Shown: positions 18,272 to 26,735 of the stretch, piece after piece | Layout: each line of letters begins with the position of its first letter | Numbering within the stretch: the first letter of the stretch is position 1 | Assembly (NCBI RefSeq): GCF_034119425.1 | Contig: NZ_JAWUEL010000001.1 | Location: forward strand, 56,497 to 120,496 | Origin: Actinotignum schaalii_C | Lineage (GTDB): Bacteria > Actinomycetota > Actinomycetes > Actinomycetales > Actinomycetaceae | Direction: 5' to 3' | Length of the DNA: 64,000 nucleotides | Notes under the pieces: model-generated | What the model was told of the DNA's origin: nothing | Seen by the model: only the letters and a program-made list of their open reading frames with translations | The model's database searches: none | Translations under genes and position numbers: made by a program

Positions 18272-18293
18272 CCGCTGCCCGGCTACCTTTGCG

Positions 18294-18920
18294 TCACTGC
18301 CCCCGCTCGGCCAGCACCTGCACAATTACCGGGGCTAGCTGGGCAAAGGCCTTGCCCCGATGGGAGATGGCGTCCTTTTCTTCCGGGCTCAGTTCCGCAT
18401 TGGAACGGCTAAAGCCAACCGGCGCGAAGATCGGATCATATCCAAAACCACCGCTGCCACGTTCGGCGGTAAGGAGATTACCCGGCATATCACCTTCGCG
18501 GACTTCCTCACGGCCCTCCGGGGTTACCAATGCGGCCGCGCAATGGAAATGCGCGCCACGATTGGCCAGCGGCACATCGGCCAGCTGGGCGAGGAGGAGC
18601 TGGCGGTTTGCCGCGTCGTTGCCGTGGGCACCGCTCCAGCGCGCCGAAAAAATCCCGGGCGCCCCACCTAAAATATCCACGCATAGGCCCGAATCATCGG
18701 CAATAGCCGGTAGGCCGGTGGCCCGCGCGTAGGCCCGCGCCTTGATGAGGGCGTTCTGCGCGAACGTGGTTCCATCCTCAACGGGTTCGGGAACCTCAAA
18801 TTCCGCCCCGGAGACGAGCTCAATTTTCTGCAACCACGGCGCCAGAATATTGCGTAGTTCCGTGACTTTATGGGCGTTTCCGGTAGCGACGACGACGCGC
18901 CGCGGCTGCGCTACTTCCAC
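18294..18920 (-). CDS. rdgB: XTP/dITP pyrophosphatase (RdgB/HAM1)
   Basis: A 208-residue house-cleaning enzyme that hydrolyses deaminated purine nucleoside triphosphates. The N-terminus VVVATGNAHKVTELRNIL carries the phosphate-binding SGNxxK-type motif. PAIADDSGLCVDILGGAPG, GSGGFGYDPIF and LSPEEKDAISHRGKA are the other family blocks. It overlaps the end of rph by 10 bases, the usual rph-rdgB pair. Confidence 0.95.
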   Translation of the reverse strand: MEVAQPRRVVVATGNAHKVTELRNILAPWLQKIELVSGAEFEVPEPVEDGTTFAQNALIKARAYARATGLPAIADDSGLCVDILGGAPGIFSARWSGAHGNDAANRQLLLAQLADVPLANRGAHFHCAAALVTPEGREEVREGDMPGNLLTAERGSGGFGYDPIFAPVGFSRSNAELSPEEKDAISHRGKAFAQLAPVIVQVLAERGQ

Positions 18921-19702
18921 TGCTCACCACCGGTAAAAACATCGCTACGCACGGGATTATCCCCCTCGAAAAGTACCCGGTGCTGGAGCTCACGAAGCTC
19001 ACGCGTGCCCTTATCCGCCAGATCAAGTAAAGCCGCCAGATCAGCGCGGTTAAAGGGGTGGTGTTCGGCAGTTCCCTGAACTTCCACATAGTCCCCACTG
19101 CCCAAAGCCACGATATTCATATCGGTATCAGCCCGCACATCTTCTTCATAGGGCAGGTCAAGGCGGGGCTGGCCGTCAATAATACCCACAGATACCGCGG
19201 AAACCGAGGTGGGGAGAACCGGGCGCCGCACCAGCTTACGCGCCCGAGCCCAGGAGATGGCATCCGCCAGGGCCACGAAAGCGCCGGTAATGGCCGCGGT
19301 GCGAGTTCCGCCGTCGGCCTGCAAAACATCGCAATCCAGAGTAATGGTGTTCTCCCCCAGGGCTTTCATATCAACAGCCGCGCGTAGGCTGCGGCCAATG
19401 AGCCGCGAAATCTCATGGGTGCGGCCCCCGATTTTTCCGCGCACCGATTCGCGCGGTGAGCGATCCGAGGTAGCACGCGGAAGCATGGAATATTCAGCAG
19501 TAACCCAGCCTTCCCCGCTACCTTTACGCCAGCGCGGCACCCCTTCTTCAAAAGAAGCGACACAGAGCACGGTGGTGCGCCCGTAGCGCACCAGCACACT
19601 GCCTTCCCCGGTTTCAAAATAGTGGCGGTCGATGGTGACGGGGCGCATCTCATCTGCGGCGCGCCCATCTGCACGAGTGGCGCTGGAGTTCTTATCAGTC
19701 AT
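18911..19702 (-). CDS. rph: Ribonuclease PH
   Basis: A 263-residue phosphorolytic 3'-5' exoribonuclease that trims tRNA 3' ends. Blocks include RPVTIDRHYFETGEGSVLV, SMLPRATSDRSPRE, DCDVLQADGGTRTAAITGA (catalytic region), and VEVQGTAEHHPF. Its first 18 residues are extra but common in actinobacteria. It is followed by rdgB with a 10-base overlap. An MBL hydrolase, murI and clpS lie upstream on the same strand in the order known from Mycobacterium and relatives. Confidence 0.96.
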   Translation of the reverse strand: MTDKNSSATRADGRAADEMRPVTIDRHYFETGEGSVLVRYGRTTVLCVASFEEGVPRWRKGSGEGWVTAEYSMLPRATSDRSPRESVRGKIGGRTHEISRLIGRSLRAAVDMKALGENTITLDCDVLQADGGTRTAAITGAFVALADAISWARARKLVRRPVLPTSVSAVSVGIIDGQPRLDLPYEEDVRADTDMNIVALGSGDYVEVQGTAEHHPFNRADLAALLDLADKGTRELRELQHRVLFEGDNPVRSDVFTGGEQWK

Positions 19703-19775
19703 GTCTTAAGGCTACCGCGCCGCTCCGACATGAAAAATTCACAGAGCCCAAAGCGCGGTACCCGACAGCCGCACA

Positions 19776-19796
19776 CGGCTCCCCACCACGGAGCCG
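19776..19796. terminator. Short hairpin between the MBL hydrolase and rph
   Basis: CGGCTCC and GGAGCCG form a 7-bp stem around a 7-base loop, downstream of the MBL gene stop. There is no T-run, so it may be a weak or factor-assisted terminator. Confidence 0.35.
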
Positions 19797-19829
19797 CGCC
19801 GCCCCGGCTCCACTCAACTTGCGCGGGGC

Positions 19830-20627
19830 TTAGATACGGAAGGCTTCGCCGGCCCGCACGCAGGCCACCCGGCCCTCGTATTCTTCCTGCGCCGCGGCCC
19901 GCACCGAATCCCGATCCGTCCACGGCTGCAGGTGGGTGAGGAGCATCTCATGTGCACCGGCCTGCGCTGCCAAGGCGCCGGCTCGCGAACCTGTGAGATG
20001 AATGCCGCGTACGGTATCCCGTCCGTCCTCATAAGCACATTCGGAGAGAAGCAGATCGGCGCCGCGCGCCGCGGCGACGACGCCGTCGCATATATCGGTA
20101 TCCCCCGTGAACGTGAGCACCACATTCTCCCCCGGGCGAATATCCGACGGCCCGGTGATCCGGTAGGCGAAAGCTTCCACCGTGTGGAGGGCAGGGAACG
20201 CCTGGATGGTCATAGGACCGATGCGGAAGGTATCCCCGATACGGACCTGGCGAAAATCGAATACATCATCGTAGGTTTCCTCGGGGCCGTCGTCACCCAG
20301 CTGGCGGGCGCGCCGCCTAGCATCGCCGGGGCTGTAGACCGCCACCCGGGGAAGCGGGCCGGAGGGGTGCCAGCGCCGGTAAACCTGCATCCCGATGAGG
20401 TCCGCACAGTGGTCGGCGTGCAGGTGCGAGATCACCATGGCATCCACAAGCGCCGGGTCGGTATAGCGCAACAGATGGCCCATGGCTCCGGGGCCGAAAT
20501 CCAACGTGAAAGTGTAGGTGCGCGAGGCACCGTTCGCGTCCGTTCCTTCCGCCTGCACGAGGTAGGCCGAGGCCGGCGATTCGGGCCCGGACATCGATCC
20601 GGAGCATCCAATGATTGTCAGTCTCAT
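19830..20627 (-). CDS. MBL-fold metallo-hydrolase (RNase Z-like group)
   Basis: A 265-residue metallo-beta-lactamase fold. MRLTIIGCSGSMSGPESPAS starts the fold, HLHADHC near residue 93 is the HxHxDH metal motif, and FTGDTDI near 175 and LLLTHLQPWTD near 230 give the remaining ligands. In mycobacteria the gene at this place, between murI and rph, encodes a cAMP phosphodiesterase-like or RNase Z-like protein, so either role is possible. The start overlaps the murI stop by 4 bases (ATGA). Confidence 0.85.
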   Translation of the reverse strand: MRLTIIGCSGSMSGPESPASAYLVQAEGTDANGASRTYTFTLDFGPGAMGHLLRYTDPALVDAMVISHLHADHCADLIGMQVYRRWHPSGPLPRVAVYSPGDARRRARQLGDDGPEETYDDVFDFRQVRIGDTFRIGPMTIQAFPALHTVEAFAYRITGPSDIRPGENVVLTFTGDTDICDGVVAAARGADLLLSECAYEDGRDTVRGIHLTGSRAGALAAQAGAHEMLLTHLQPWTDRDSVRAAAQEEYEGRVACVRAGEAFRI

Positions 20628-21436
20628 GCCGAGAGTTCCTCCGTAGATAGCACGGTTCCTACTTCCGGACCGAGGAATCTGCGGGCGAGGTGCCCGAAAC
20701 TCACCGGGTCACCGGTGGCGTAAAAGCGGCGCCGAGGGGTGCCCGGGCCGGCAAACATATCGCGGGTGGCTAGTTCGCGGTAAACATCGCGGGCGGTTTC
20801 ATCCGCGGAGGACACGATGGTGACATCCTCCCCCATGGTGTAAGAGATCACGCCAGCGAGCAGCGGATAATGGGTGCAGCCAAGTACCAGGGTATCCACC
20901 CCGGCGGCCCGCACCGGGGCCAAGTAGTGTTCGGCCACTGCCTGCACCTGGGCGCCGGCCGTCTGCCCCTGTTCCACCAGCTCCACGAACTCCGGACAAG
21001 CCCGGGTGGTGAGTTCCAGATTCGGGGCAGCGGTGAAAGCATCCTGGTAGGCGCCCGATTCGATGGTGGCCGGGGTGGCGATCACCCCGATTTTCCCGTT
21101 CCGGGTGGCCCGTACCGCGCGGCGCACCGCCGGGCGAATCACTTCCAAGACCGGGATCCCCATCTCCGTAGCAAAGCGCTGCCGAGCGTCGGCAAGTGCC
21201 GCTGAAGTCGCCGAGTTGCAGGCGATAACCAGCATTTTCACACCGGATCTCACCAATTTATCCATGATGTCCATGGCGTAGGCGCGCACTTCGGGGATAG
21301 ATTTGGTGCCGTAGGGGCAGTGCGCGGTATCCCCGATATAGGTGATGGATTCGCCAGGAAGCTGGTCAATAATGGCGCGAGCGACCGTGAGGCCACCTAC
21401 GCCGGAATCAAAAATACCAATGGGACGGGAATCCAT
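20624..21436 (-). CDS. murI: Glutamate racemase
   Basis: A 270-residue cytoplasmic racemase that makes D-glutamate for peptidoglycan. Both catalytic cysteines are visible: Cys73 in IACNSATSAAL and Cys187 in LGCTHYPLL. PIGIFDSGVGGLTVARAI opens the protein. It overlaps the MBL gene by 4 bases and follows DUF2017 by 9 bases, so clpS-DUF2017-murI-MBL form one unit. Confidence 0.97.
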   Translation of the reverse strand: MDSRPIGIFDSGVGGLTVARAIIDQLPGESITYIGDTAHCPYGTKSIPEVRAYAMDIMDKLVRSGVKMLVIACNSATSAALADARQRFATEMGIPVLEVIRPAVRRAVRATRNGKIGVIATPATIESGAYQDAFTAAPNLELTTRACPEFVELVEQGQTAGAQVQAVAEHYLAPVRAAGVDTLVLGCTHYPLLAGVISYTMGEDVTIVSSADETARDVYRELATRDMFAGPGTPRRRFYATGDPVSFGHLARRFLGPEVGTVLSTEELSA

Positions 21437-21445
21437 ACTGTCAAG

Positions 21446-22114
21446 TTACCGCCGCAGGTCCTTGTTCTGAATGGCAGTGATGAGTGAATCTTGCCACCAC
21501 GCGATAATCACGTAGAGCACGCCGATCATGTCGTCGGTGGTGTCGATCTGGGGGCGTTCGGATTCCATAATGGTGAGTGCACGCGAAGTTACCGCCTGCG
21601 ATTCTGCCGCCGTGGTGATATTGCGGCGGGTGCCGAGCACAATGCGGATATCGTTGGCGCCGGCCAGCCACGCCCCGGCATCTTCGTTACTCACCCACAC
21701 TTTTTCGGTTGCCAGCGAGGTGTAAAAAACTAGCAAGTTGCGGATTTTTGTGTGGCAGACCGCGGATTCGGTAAGCGAACGTAATTCGTCCGCGAGCGCG
21801 GGTTCTTCCGACATGTCCGGGAGGAGGCGAGCAAGGGCGGTATCCATATTGCTTGCCGGGGTGTAGCAGCGTGTACTCTCCATGTCAGCTAATTCGCGTT
21901 CGTAGGAGGCGAGTACATCGCTGGATTCTTCCACGTTATGGGCGTTACTTTTGCCTGTCACGTGGCTGGTTAGGCCACCTTCTTCGTGCATTTCTTCGTC
22001 CAGGTTGTAGCCGAGCAGCGTTGCAACATCGCGCGCGAGTCCGGCAAAAAGTTGCCGTTCGGTCGCGTCAACACTGGCGCGGTAGCCGCCGCGGGCGGGG
22101 CGGAAAGGCAGCAT
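21446..22114 (-). CDS. DUF2017 family protein
   Basis: 222 residues from the ATG at 22114 (MLPFRPARGGYRASVDATERQLF). The reading frame extends further upstream, but that part lies under clpS and reads as Arg/His-rich shadow. DUF2017 proteins are helical, of unknown function, and are found between clpS and murI in actinobacteria, as here. It starts 2 bases after the clpS stop. No catalytic motif can be seen. Confidence 0.85.
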   Translation of the reverse strand: MLPFRPARGGYRASVDATERQLFAGLARDVATLLGYNLDEEMHEEGGLTSHVTGKSNAHNVEESSDVLASYERELADMESTRCYTPASNMDTALARLLPDMSEEPALADELRSLTESAVCHTKIRNLLVFYTSLATEKVWVSNEDAGAWLAGANDIRIVLGTRRNITTAAESQAVTSRALTIMESERPQIDTTDDMIGVLYVIIAWWQDSLITAIQNKDLRR

Positions 22115-22116
22115 GG

Positions 22117-22455
22117 TTATCTCCCGCCTTCGGGTTCTTCTTCGATGGTGGCGAGCAGGCCGTAGGTGTGCATGGCCCGGGCGTCTGTTTCCATCTGCTC
22201 GCGCGGTCCGGTTGATACGACGGCGCGCCCGCGGGTATGGACCTCTAACATGAGAGTGAGGGCGCGGTCGGCCGAATGGCCAAAGTAGGATTGGAACACC
22301 CATTGCACATAGCTCATGAGGTTGATCGGGTCATCGTGAACAACGGTACGCCAGGCACGGGCCGGGCCGGCTACCGCTTCGAAAAGCGTGAGGCTTTCGG
22401 TGCGGGTGGCTGGGCTGCTGGCCCCTAAATCTTCAGGAGATGGGTGCGCGCTCAT
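22117..22455 (-). CDS. clpS: ATP-dependent Clp protease adaptor ClpS
   Basis: A 112-residue adaptor that hands N-degron substrates to ClpC/ClpA. The core is WRTVVHDDPINLMSYVQWVF (the DDPxN motif), followed by VHTRGRAVVSTGPREQME and a C-terminal strand. The first 30 residues are a flexible extension. It is the first gene of the clpS-DUF2017-murI unit and diverges from the nicotinate phosphoribosyltransferase. Confidence 0.95.
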   Translation of the reverse strand: MSAHPSPEDLGASSPATRTESLTLFEAVAGPARAWRTVVHDDPINLMSYVQWVFQSYFGHSADRALTLMLEVHTRGRAVVSTGPREQMETDARAMHTYGLLATIEEEPEGGR

Positions 22456-22537
22456 ATCTCCATCCTAGTGCCAAGCTTTGACTGACGCGGCCAATCATCC
22501 CCGGCCAGCTCAGGCGGGCGCGGGTAGACTCGTGCAT

Positions 22538-23893
22538 ATGAGTGTTTCAACTGCTTTGCTCACTGATATGTACGAGCTGACCATGGTGGATGCCGCCATG
22601 CAGTCGGGAAAGGCCCAACGGCGGGCCGTTTTTGAGATTTTTGCGCGCCGGCTCCCGGGCGGGCGCCGCTACGGGGTGGTGGCCGGAACTGGCCGTCTCC
22701 TCGACGCCCTGAAGAATTTCCGTTTCGGGGAAGAAGAAATTGAGTATTTGCGCGCCAATAAGATCGTTTCCGATTCCGCTTTGGAGTGGCTGCGCACATT
22801 CCGATTCTCCGGTGATATTTGGGGTTACGCGGAAGGTGAAATGTACTTCCCCGGCTCTCCGATTCTCACCGCGGTGGGAACTTTCGCGGAGTGCTGCGTG
22901 CTGGAAACTCTCGCGCTATCTATTTTCAACTATGACTCGGCGGTGGCGACGGCTGCCTCGCGGATGACGATTGCGGCGCACGGCCGGCCCTGCGTGGACT
23001 TCGGGGCGCGCCGCACCCACGAACGCAGCGCCGTTTCCGCGGCGCGCGCCGCCTATATTGCGGGCTTTGTGGGCACCTCGGATCTGGAAGCCGGACGCCA
23101 GTACGGTATCCCGGTTTCCGGTACCTCAGCGCATTCTTTCACCCTGGTTCACGATTCGGAGCGGGAAGCTTTTGACACTCAGATCGCGGCCATGGGCACC
23201 GGTACCACCCTCCTCGTGGATACCTACAATATCGCGCAGGGCGTGGAGAATGCGGTGGCTGCCGGGCGCGCGGCCGGCGGCGAGATCGGCGCGGTGCGTA
23301 TCGATTCGGGTGATTTGATCGCAACTGCTTTCAAGGTGCGCGAGCAGCTTGATCGCCTGGAGGCCACCTCCACGAAGATTACCGTTACCTCGGATCTGGA
23401 TGAGTACGCTATTGCGGCCCTCAATTCCGCTCCGGTGGACGGCTACGGAGTGGGTACCCGGCTGGTGACCGGTTCGGGGGTTCCCACCGCACAAATGGTC
23501 TACAAGCTGGTTCAGCGCGAGGGCGCTGACGGCCGCCCCGAGGAGGTCGCCAAGGCCTCGGAAAATAAGGCCTCGGTGGGCGGGCTCAAGGTTGCCGGGC
23601 GCCTGGAAAGCGGCGGGCATGCCACCGAAGAGCTGGTGGTGAGCGCCTCGAGTTTCGCCGAGGGCCTGGCCTACCTGGAGAAGCAGGGCGCCCGCCCGCT
23701 CCAGGTTCACCTGGTGAATGCCGGCAGCATTGACGAACGCTATTGCGGCACGGAAGTCCTCTCCGCCGCGCGTCTGCGCCACGACACCTCACGCGATGCT
23801 CTCCCCTACGACGGTTGGCGCCTCTCCGCCGGGGAACCCGCTATCCCCACCCGCATGGTGGATATTTTCCCGGGCGACGACGCCGCGGTTTAA
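22538..23893 (+). CDS. pncB: Nicotinate phosphoribosyltransferase
   Basis: 451 residues from the ATG at 22538 (MSVSTALLTDMYELTM); an earlier in-frame ATG at 22478 would add 20 residues unlike the family. The enzyme joins nicotinate to PRPP in NAD salvage. Visible blocks are TDMYELTMVDAAMQSG, FGARRTHERSA, GTSAHSFTLVHDSE, IDSGDL and GVGTRLVTGSGVP. It diverges from clpS, the order seen in Mycobacterium (clpS and pncB neighbours). Confidence 0.93.
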   Translation: MSVSTALLTDMYELTMVDAAMQSGKAQRRAVFEIFARRLPGGRRYGVVAGTGRLLDALKNFRFGEEEIEYLRANKIVSDSALEWLRTFRFSGDIWGYAEGEMYFPGSPILTAVGTFAECCVLETLALSIFNYDSAVATAASRMTIAAHGRPCVDFGARRTHERSAVSAARAAYIAGFVGTSDLEAGRQYGIPVSGTSAHSFTLVHDSEREAFDTQIAAMGTGTTLLVDTYNIAQGVENAVAAGRAAGGEIGAVRIDSGDLIATAFKVREQLDRLEATSTKITVTSDLDEYAIAALNSAPVDGYGVGTRLVTGSGVPTAQMVYKLVQREGADGRPEEVAKASENKASVGGLKVAGRLESGGHATEELVVSASSFAEGLAYLEKQGARPLQVHLVNAGSIDERYCGTEVLSAARLRHDTSRDALPYDGWRLSAGEPAIPTRMVDIFPGDDAAV

Positions 23894-23942
23894 TTCCCGC
23901 TCGCCTTCCCGCTCGCTGCGGCGCTGCTTCGGGGTTACGCGC

Positions 23943-25724
23943 TTAGCGCTGGCCCACGAACCAGCGCCGCAGTGTTTTCACCCGTGCCTCAATCTGATCG
24001 GCACTAGCCCGGGCGACTTCCGGACCGCCGCAGGCCCGGCGCAGCTCGGTGTGAATAAGGGCGTGCGGATCCCCGGTTTTCTTCGCCCAGGCGGCCACCA
24101 GCTGGGTGAGTTCCTTGCGGGCGGTGCGCCGCCGGGTGAGTTCATCGTTTCCGGAAGCCGGACGTTGAGTACGGGCCTTTTTCGCCTGCTCTGCCTGGTG
24201 GGCCCGCAGCAGCGTCGTTACTTCTTCTGGCTCCAATAGCCCGGGAATCCCCAAGAAATCGGCTTCTTCTTCCGAACCGACAGCCGCGCCGAGCCCGAAC
24301 TCACCGCCGTCAAAAAGTGCCCTATCGAAAAGCGCACCCGATTCCAAGGCTTCGTAGCCCGGGCCGGCCAGTTCCTCGCTGGCTTTTTCTTCCCGGTTGG
24401 CGGCCTCCAGTAGCTCATCTTCCCAGCCGGCCACCTCCGCCTGCTTCGAAATCGCATGGTCGCGTTCTTTTTCCATCTGGGCGGCCAGCTCCAGCAGCAC
24501 CGGCACCGAGGGCAGGAACACCGTGGCGGTTTCTCCGCGGCGGCGGGCCCGGACGAAACGCCCGATAGCCTGCGCAAAATAGAGCGGAGTGGAGGCTGAG
24601 GTGGCGTAGACGCCCACCGCGAGCCGCGGCACGTCCACGCCTTCGGATACCATGCGCACCGCCACCATCCACCGGGAATCTGAATCCGCGAACGTCGCAA
24701 TCTTCTCGTTCGCGCCGGCATCGTCGGAGAGCACCACCGTGGGTGCCTCCCCGGTGATCTCGGTAAGGATCTGCGCGTAGGCCCGCGCGTCTTTCTGGTT
24801 GGAGGCGATGACCAGCCCACCCGAATCAGGGAGCGAGCGACGCACCACCGTGAGGCGTTCGTTCGCGGCGGACAGCACCTCGGGGATCCATTCCCCGCCC
24901 GGGTTGAGTGCGGTGCGCCAGGCCTGCGCCGTCATATCTTTGGTGAGTGGCTCGCCCAGGGTTGCCGCCACCACGTCTCCCTGTTTGGTTTGCCAGCGCA
25001 CCTGCCCGGAATAGGACAGGAAGATGACGGGCCGGACCACGCCGTCGCGCAGGGCCTGCGCGTAGCCGTAGGTGTAATCAGCTTTGGAGCGCAGGTTTCC
25101 GTAGCCGTCCGGTTCGTAGGTGACGAAAGGGATGGGTGAGGTATCCGAGCGGAAAGGTGTTCCGGTGAGGGCCAGGCGCCGTGCCGCCGGGGTGAAAGCT
25201 TCGCGGATGCCATCACCCCAGGAGAGGGCATCCCCGCCGTGGTGGATCTCATCCAGAATCACGAAAGTGGGCCGGGCGCCGGTGCGTTCACGATGCAAGG
25301 CCGGGTTGGCGGCAACCTGTGCGTAGGTCACGCACACCCCGTTGAAGAAGGATCCCTCGGTGCGTTGCGCATTCGTAAAATCAGCGTCCAGCTGAATACC
25401 TACGCGGGCTGCGGCCTGCGCCCACTGGGTTTTGAGGTGTTCGGTGGGACAGACCACCGTGATGGTGCGGGCCTCGTGGCGCGCGAGCATTTCGACGGCG
25501 ACGCGCAGCGCGAAGGTGGTTTTTCCCGCACCGGGGGTAGCTACCGCGAGGAAATCACGGGGCATGCGTTCCAGGTAGAGGCGCAGCGCTTCGGCCTGCC
25601 ACGAACGCAGGCTCGAGGTGGTTCCCCAAGCCGCGCGGGCCGGGAAAGCCGGAGGGAGATTCGAAGCGGCAGAAACGGAGGGGGTATGCGGGGTGGAAGC
25701 GGGAATCGAGCGGTGTAGACTCAC
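23943..25724 (-). CDS. DEAD/DEAH box helicase (superfamily 2, ResIII/SSL2-like)
   Basis: 593 residues from a GTG at 25724 that overlaps the DUF3039 stop as GTGA; an ATG at 25760 is the other choice but would reach 40 bases into that gene. Motifs: LAVATPGAGKTT (Walker A), VCPTEHLKTQW, FVILDEIHHG (DEIH box), ALTGTPFRSD, and AIGRFVRARRRGE (motif VI). After residue 420 there is an acidic helical region and a basic tail. It is the common actinobacterial helicase encoded after DUF3039; its nucleic acid target is unknown. Confidence 0.88.
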   Translation of the reverse strand: MSLHRSIPASTPHTPSVSAASNLPPAFPARAAWGTTSSLRSWQAEALRLYLERMPRDFLAVATPGAGKTTFALRVAVEMLARHEARTITVVCPTEHLKTQWAQAAARVGIQLDADFTNAQRTEGSFFNGVCVTYAQVAANPALHRERTGARPTFVILDEIHHGGDALSWGDGIREAFTPAARRLALTGTPFRSDTSPIPFVTYEPDGYGNLRSKADYTYGYAQALRDGVVRPVIFLSYSGQVRWQTKQGDVVAATLGEPLTKDMTAQAWRTALNPGGEWIPEVLSAANERLTVVRRSLPDSGGLVIASNQKDARAYAQILTEITGEAPTVVLSDDAGANEKIATFADSDSRWMVAVRMVSEGVDVPRLAVGVYATSASTPLYFAQAIGRFVRARRRGETATVFLPSVPVLLELAAQMEKERDHAISKQAEVAGWEDELLEAANREEKASEELAGPGYEALESGALFDRALFDGGEFGLGAAVGSEEEADFLGIPGLLEPEEVTTLLRAHQAEQAKKARTQRPASGNDELTRRRTARKELTQLVAAWAKKTGDPHALIHTELRRACGGPEVARASADQIEARVKTLRRWFVGQR

Positions 25725-26065
25725 TTGCCACTTCCCGGCACGTCCGGCCCGAAAGGCCATCCGGAGCCTTGGTTGCCCATCTGTTTACGGATCTCCTTGC
25801 AGGTGGGGCACACCGGGTAGCGATCCGGGTTGCGCGAGGGAATCCAAATTTTCCCGCACAGCGCCACCACGGGCTGGCCGTATACGGCTGAGGCCACGAG
25901 GCGATCCTTGCGTACATAGTGGGAAAAACGTTCCTCATCACCGTGGGAGAGGCGTTCTTCGGTGCGTTCCAGCACCCCGACGGATTGTTGAGATTCCGTA
26001 GCCGGGCCGGCCGGGGCCGATGGCGCGCCCGGAGTTCCTAAAGGATCGGGAAGGGAAGTACTCAT
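25721..26065 (-). CDS. DUF3039 family protein, small zinc-binding type
   Basis: 114 residues from the ATG at 26065 (MSTSLPDP). The upstream frame to 26119 looks non-coding. The conserved part runs from RFSHYVRKDRLVASAVYGQPVVALCGKIW to RYPVCPTCKEI, with one Cys before and a CPTC pair after, a likely zinc site with the histidine. DUF3039 genes commonly precede a DEAD/DEAH helicase, as here, and the GTGA overlap with that gene suggests the two proteins act together. Confidence 0.88.
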   Translation of the reverse strand: MSTSLPDPLGTPGAPSAPAGPATESQQSVGVLERTEERLSHGDEERFSHYVRKDRLVASAVYGQPVVALCGKIWIPSRNPDRYPVCPTCKEIRKQMGNQGSGWPFGPDVPGSGK

Positions 26066-26183
26066 GGGCTCTATTGTACGGCCCGGGCCGGCCCGGGGAA
26101 GACGCCCCGAACACGCCACCTAGAAAGCGACAGTGGACAGCAGCCCGGCGGCGCCGTCGTACCTCACCTCAGCACAAACAAGA

Positions 26184-26215
26184 ATCGCCTCCCCGGAACG
26201 AACCGAGGAGGCGAT
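26184..26215 (-). terminator. Terminator hairpin after hup
   Basis: ATCGCCTCC and GGAGGCGAT pair as a 9-bp stem, extended inside by CGG/CCG. It lies 19 bases downstream of the HU stop and is followed in that direction by a T-rich stretch. Confidence 0.75.
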
Positions 26216-26233
26216 ACTGGACAACCAGTGACC

Positions 26234-26518
26234 TTACTTGTTGGACACAGCCTTCTTGAGGTTGGAGCCAGCCGAGATCTTCACGCCGTAACCGGCGGGA
26301 ATTTCGATCTCGTCACCGGTGCGGGGGTTGCGGCCCTTGCGGGCGGCGCGCTCGGTGCGCTCCACGGAGAGCAGGCCGGTGATCTTCACGGCTTCGCCCT
26401 TGGAAAGCGAGTCGACGAGCACTTCCTGGAGCGCGGCGATCGCCTTATCTGCATCAGACTTGGACAGGCCGGAACGGTCGGCGATAGCTGCAATGAGCTC
26501 TGTGCGGTTAACGGACAT
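26234..26518 (-). CDS. hup: HU-family DNA-binding protein
   Basis: 94 residues from the ATG at 26518, with GAGAGG upstream. It is a short HU without the Lys/Ala-rich tail of mycobacterial HupB. MSVNRTELIAAIADRSGLSKSDADKAI is the dimerisation helix pair, and RKGRNPRTGDEIEIPAGYGVKISAG is the DNA-binding arm. It bends and compacts DNA in the nucleoid. It has its own terminator and stands apart from neighbours. Confidence 0.95.
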   Translation of the reverse strand: MSVNRTELIAAIADRSGLSKSDADKAIAALQEVLVDSLSKGEAVKITGLLSVERTERAARKGRNPRTGDEIEIPAGYGVKISAGSNLKKAVSNK

Positions 26519-26735
26519 GAAAATACCTCTCGATATCTGTTCAGGTACATGGCTCATAAGAACCACTAAGCAAAAATGTAGCGGAAACTGGCGCCAAAGT
26601 GAGAATTTTCTGCGAAATCACCGCGTGTCGGTTAAGACATACATCACAACTCCCACCAATTTCCACAGTTGTCACAGGATTTGCGCGCCCGCAGCGCCCC
26701 CGTTTACCGGCGCGAAGGCCCGGCTTAAGGGCATA

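Noticed and set aside
19932..20723. 263-codon open frame on the plus strand
   Set aside because: It is antisense to the MBL hydrolase, with low-complexity content and no start signal.
22115..22303. N-terminal extension of the DUF2017 frame
   Set aside because: It lies inside clpS in another frame and is Arg/His-rich.
26319..26735. N-terminal extension of the mprF frame
   Set aside because: It lies antisense to hup and reads as shadow; the ATG at 26736 begins a normal basic leader.
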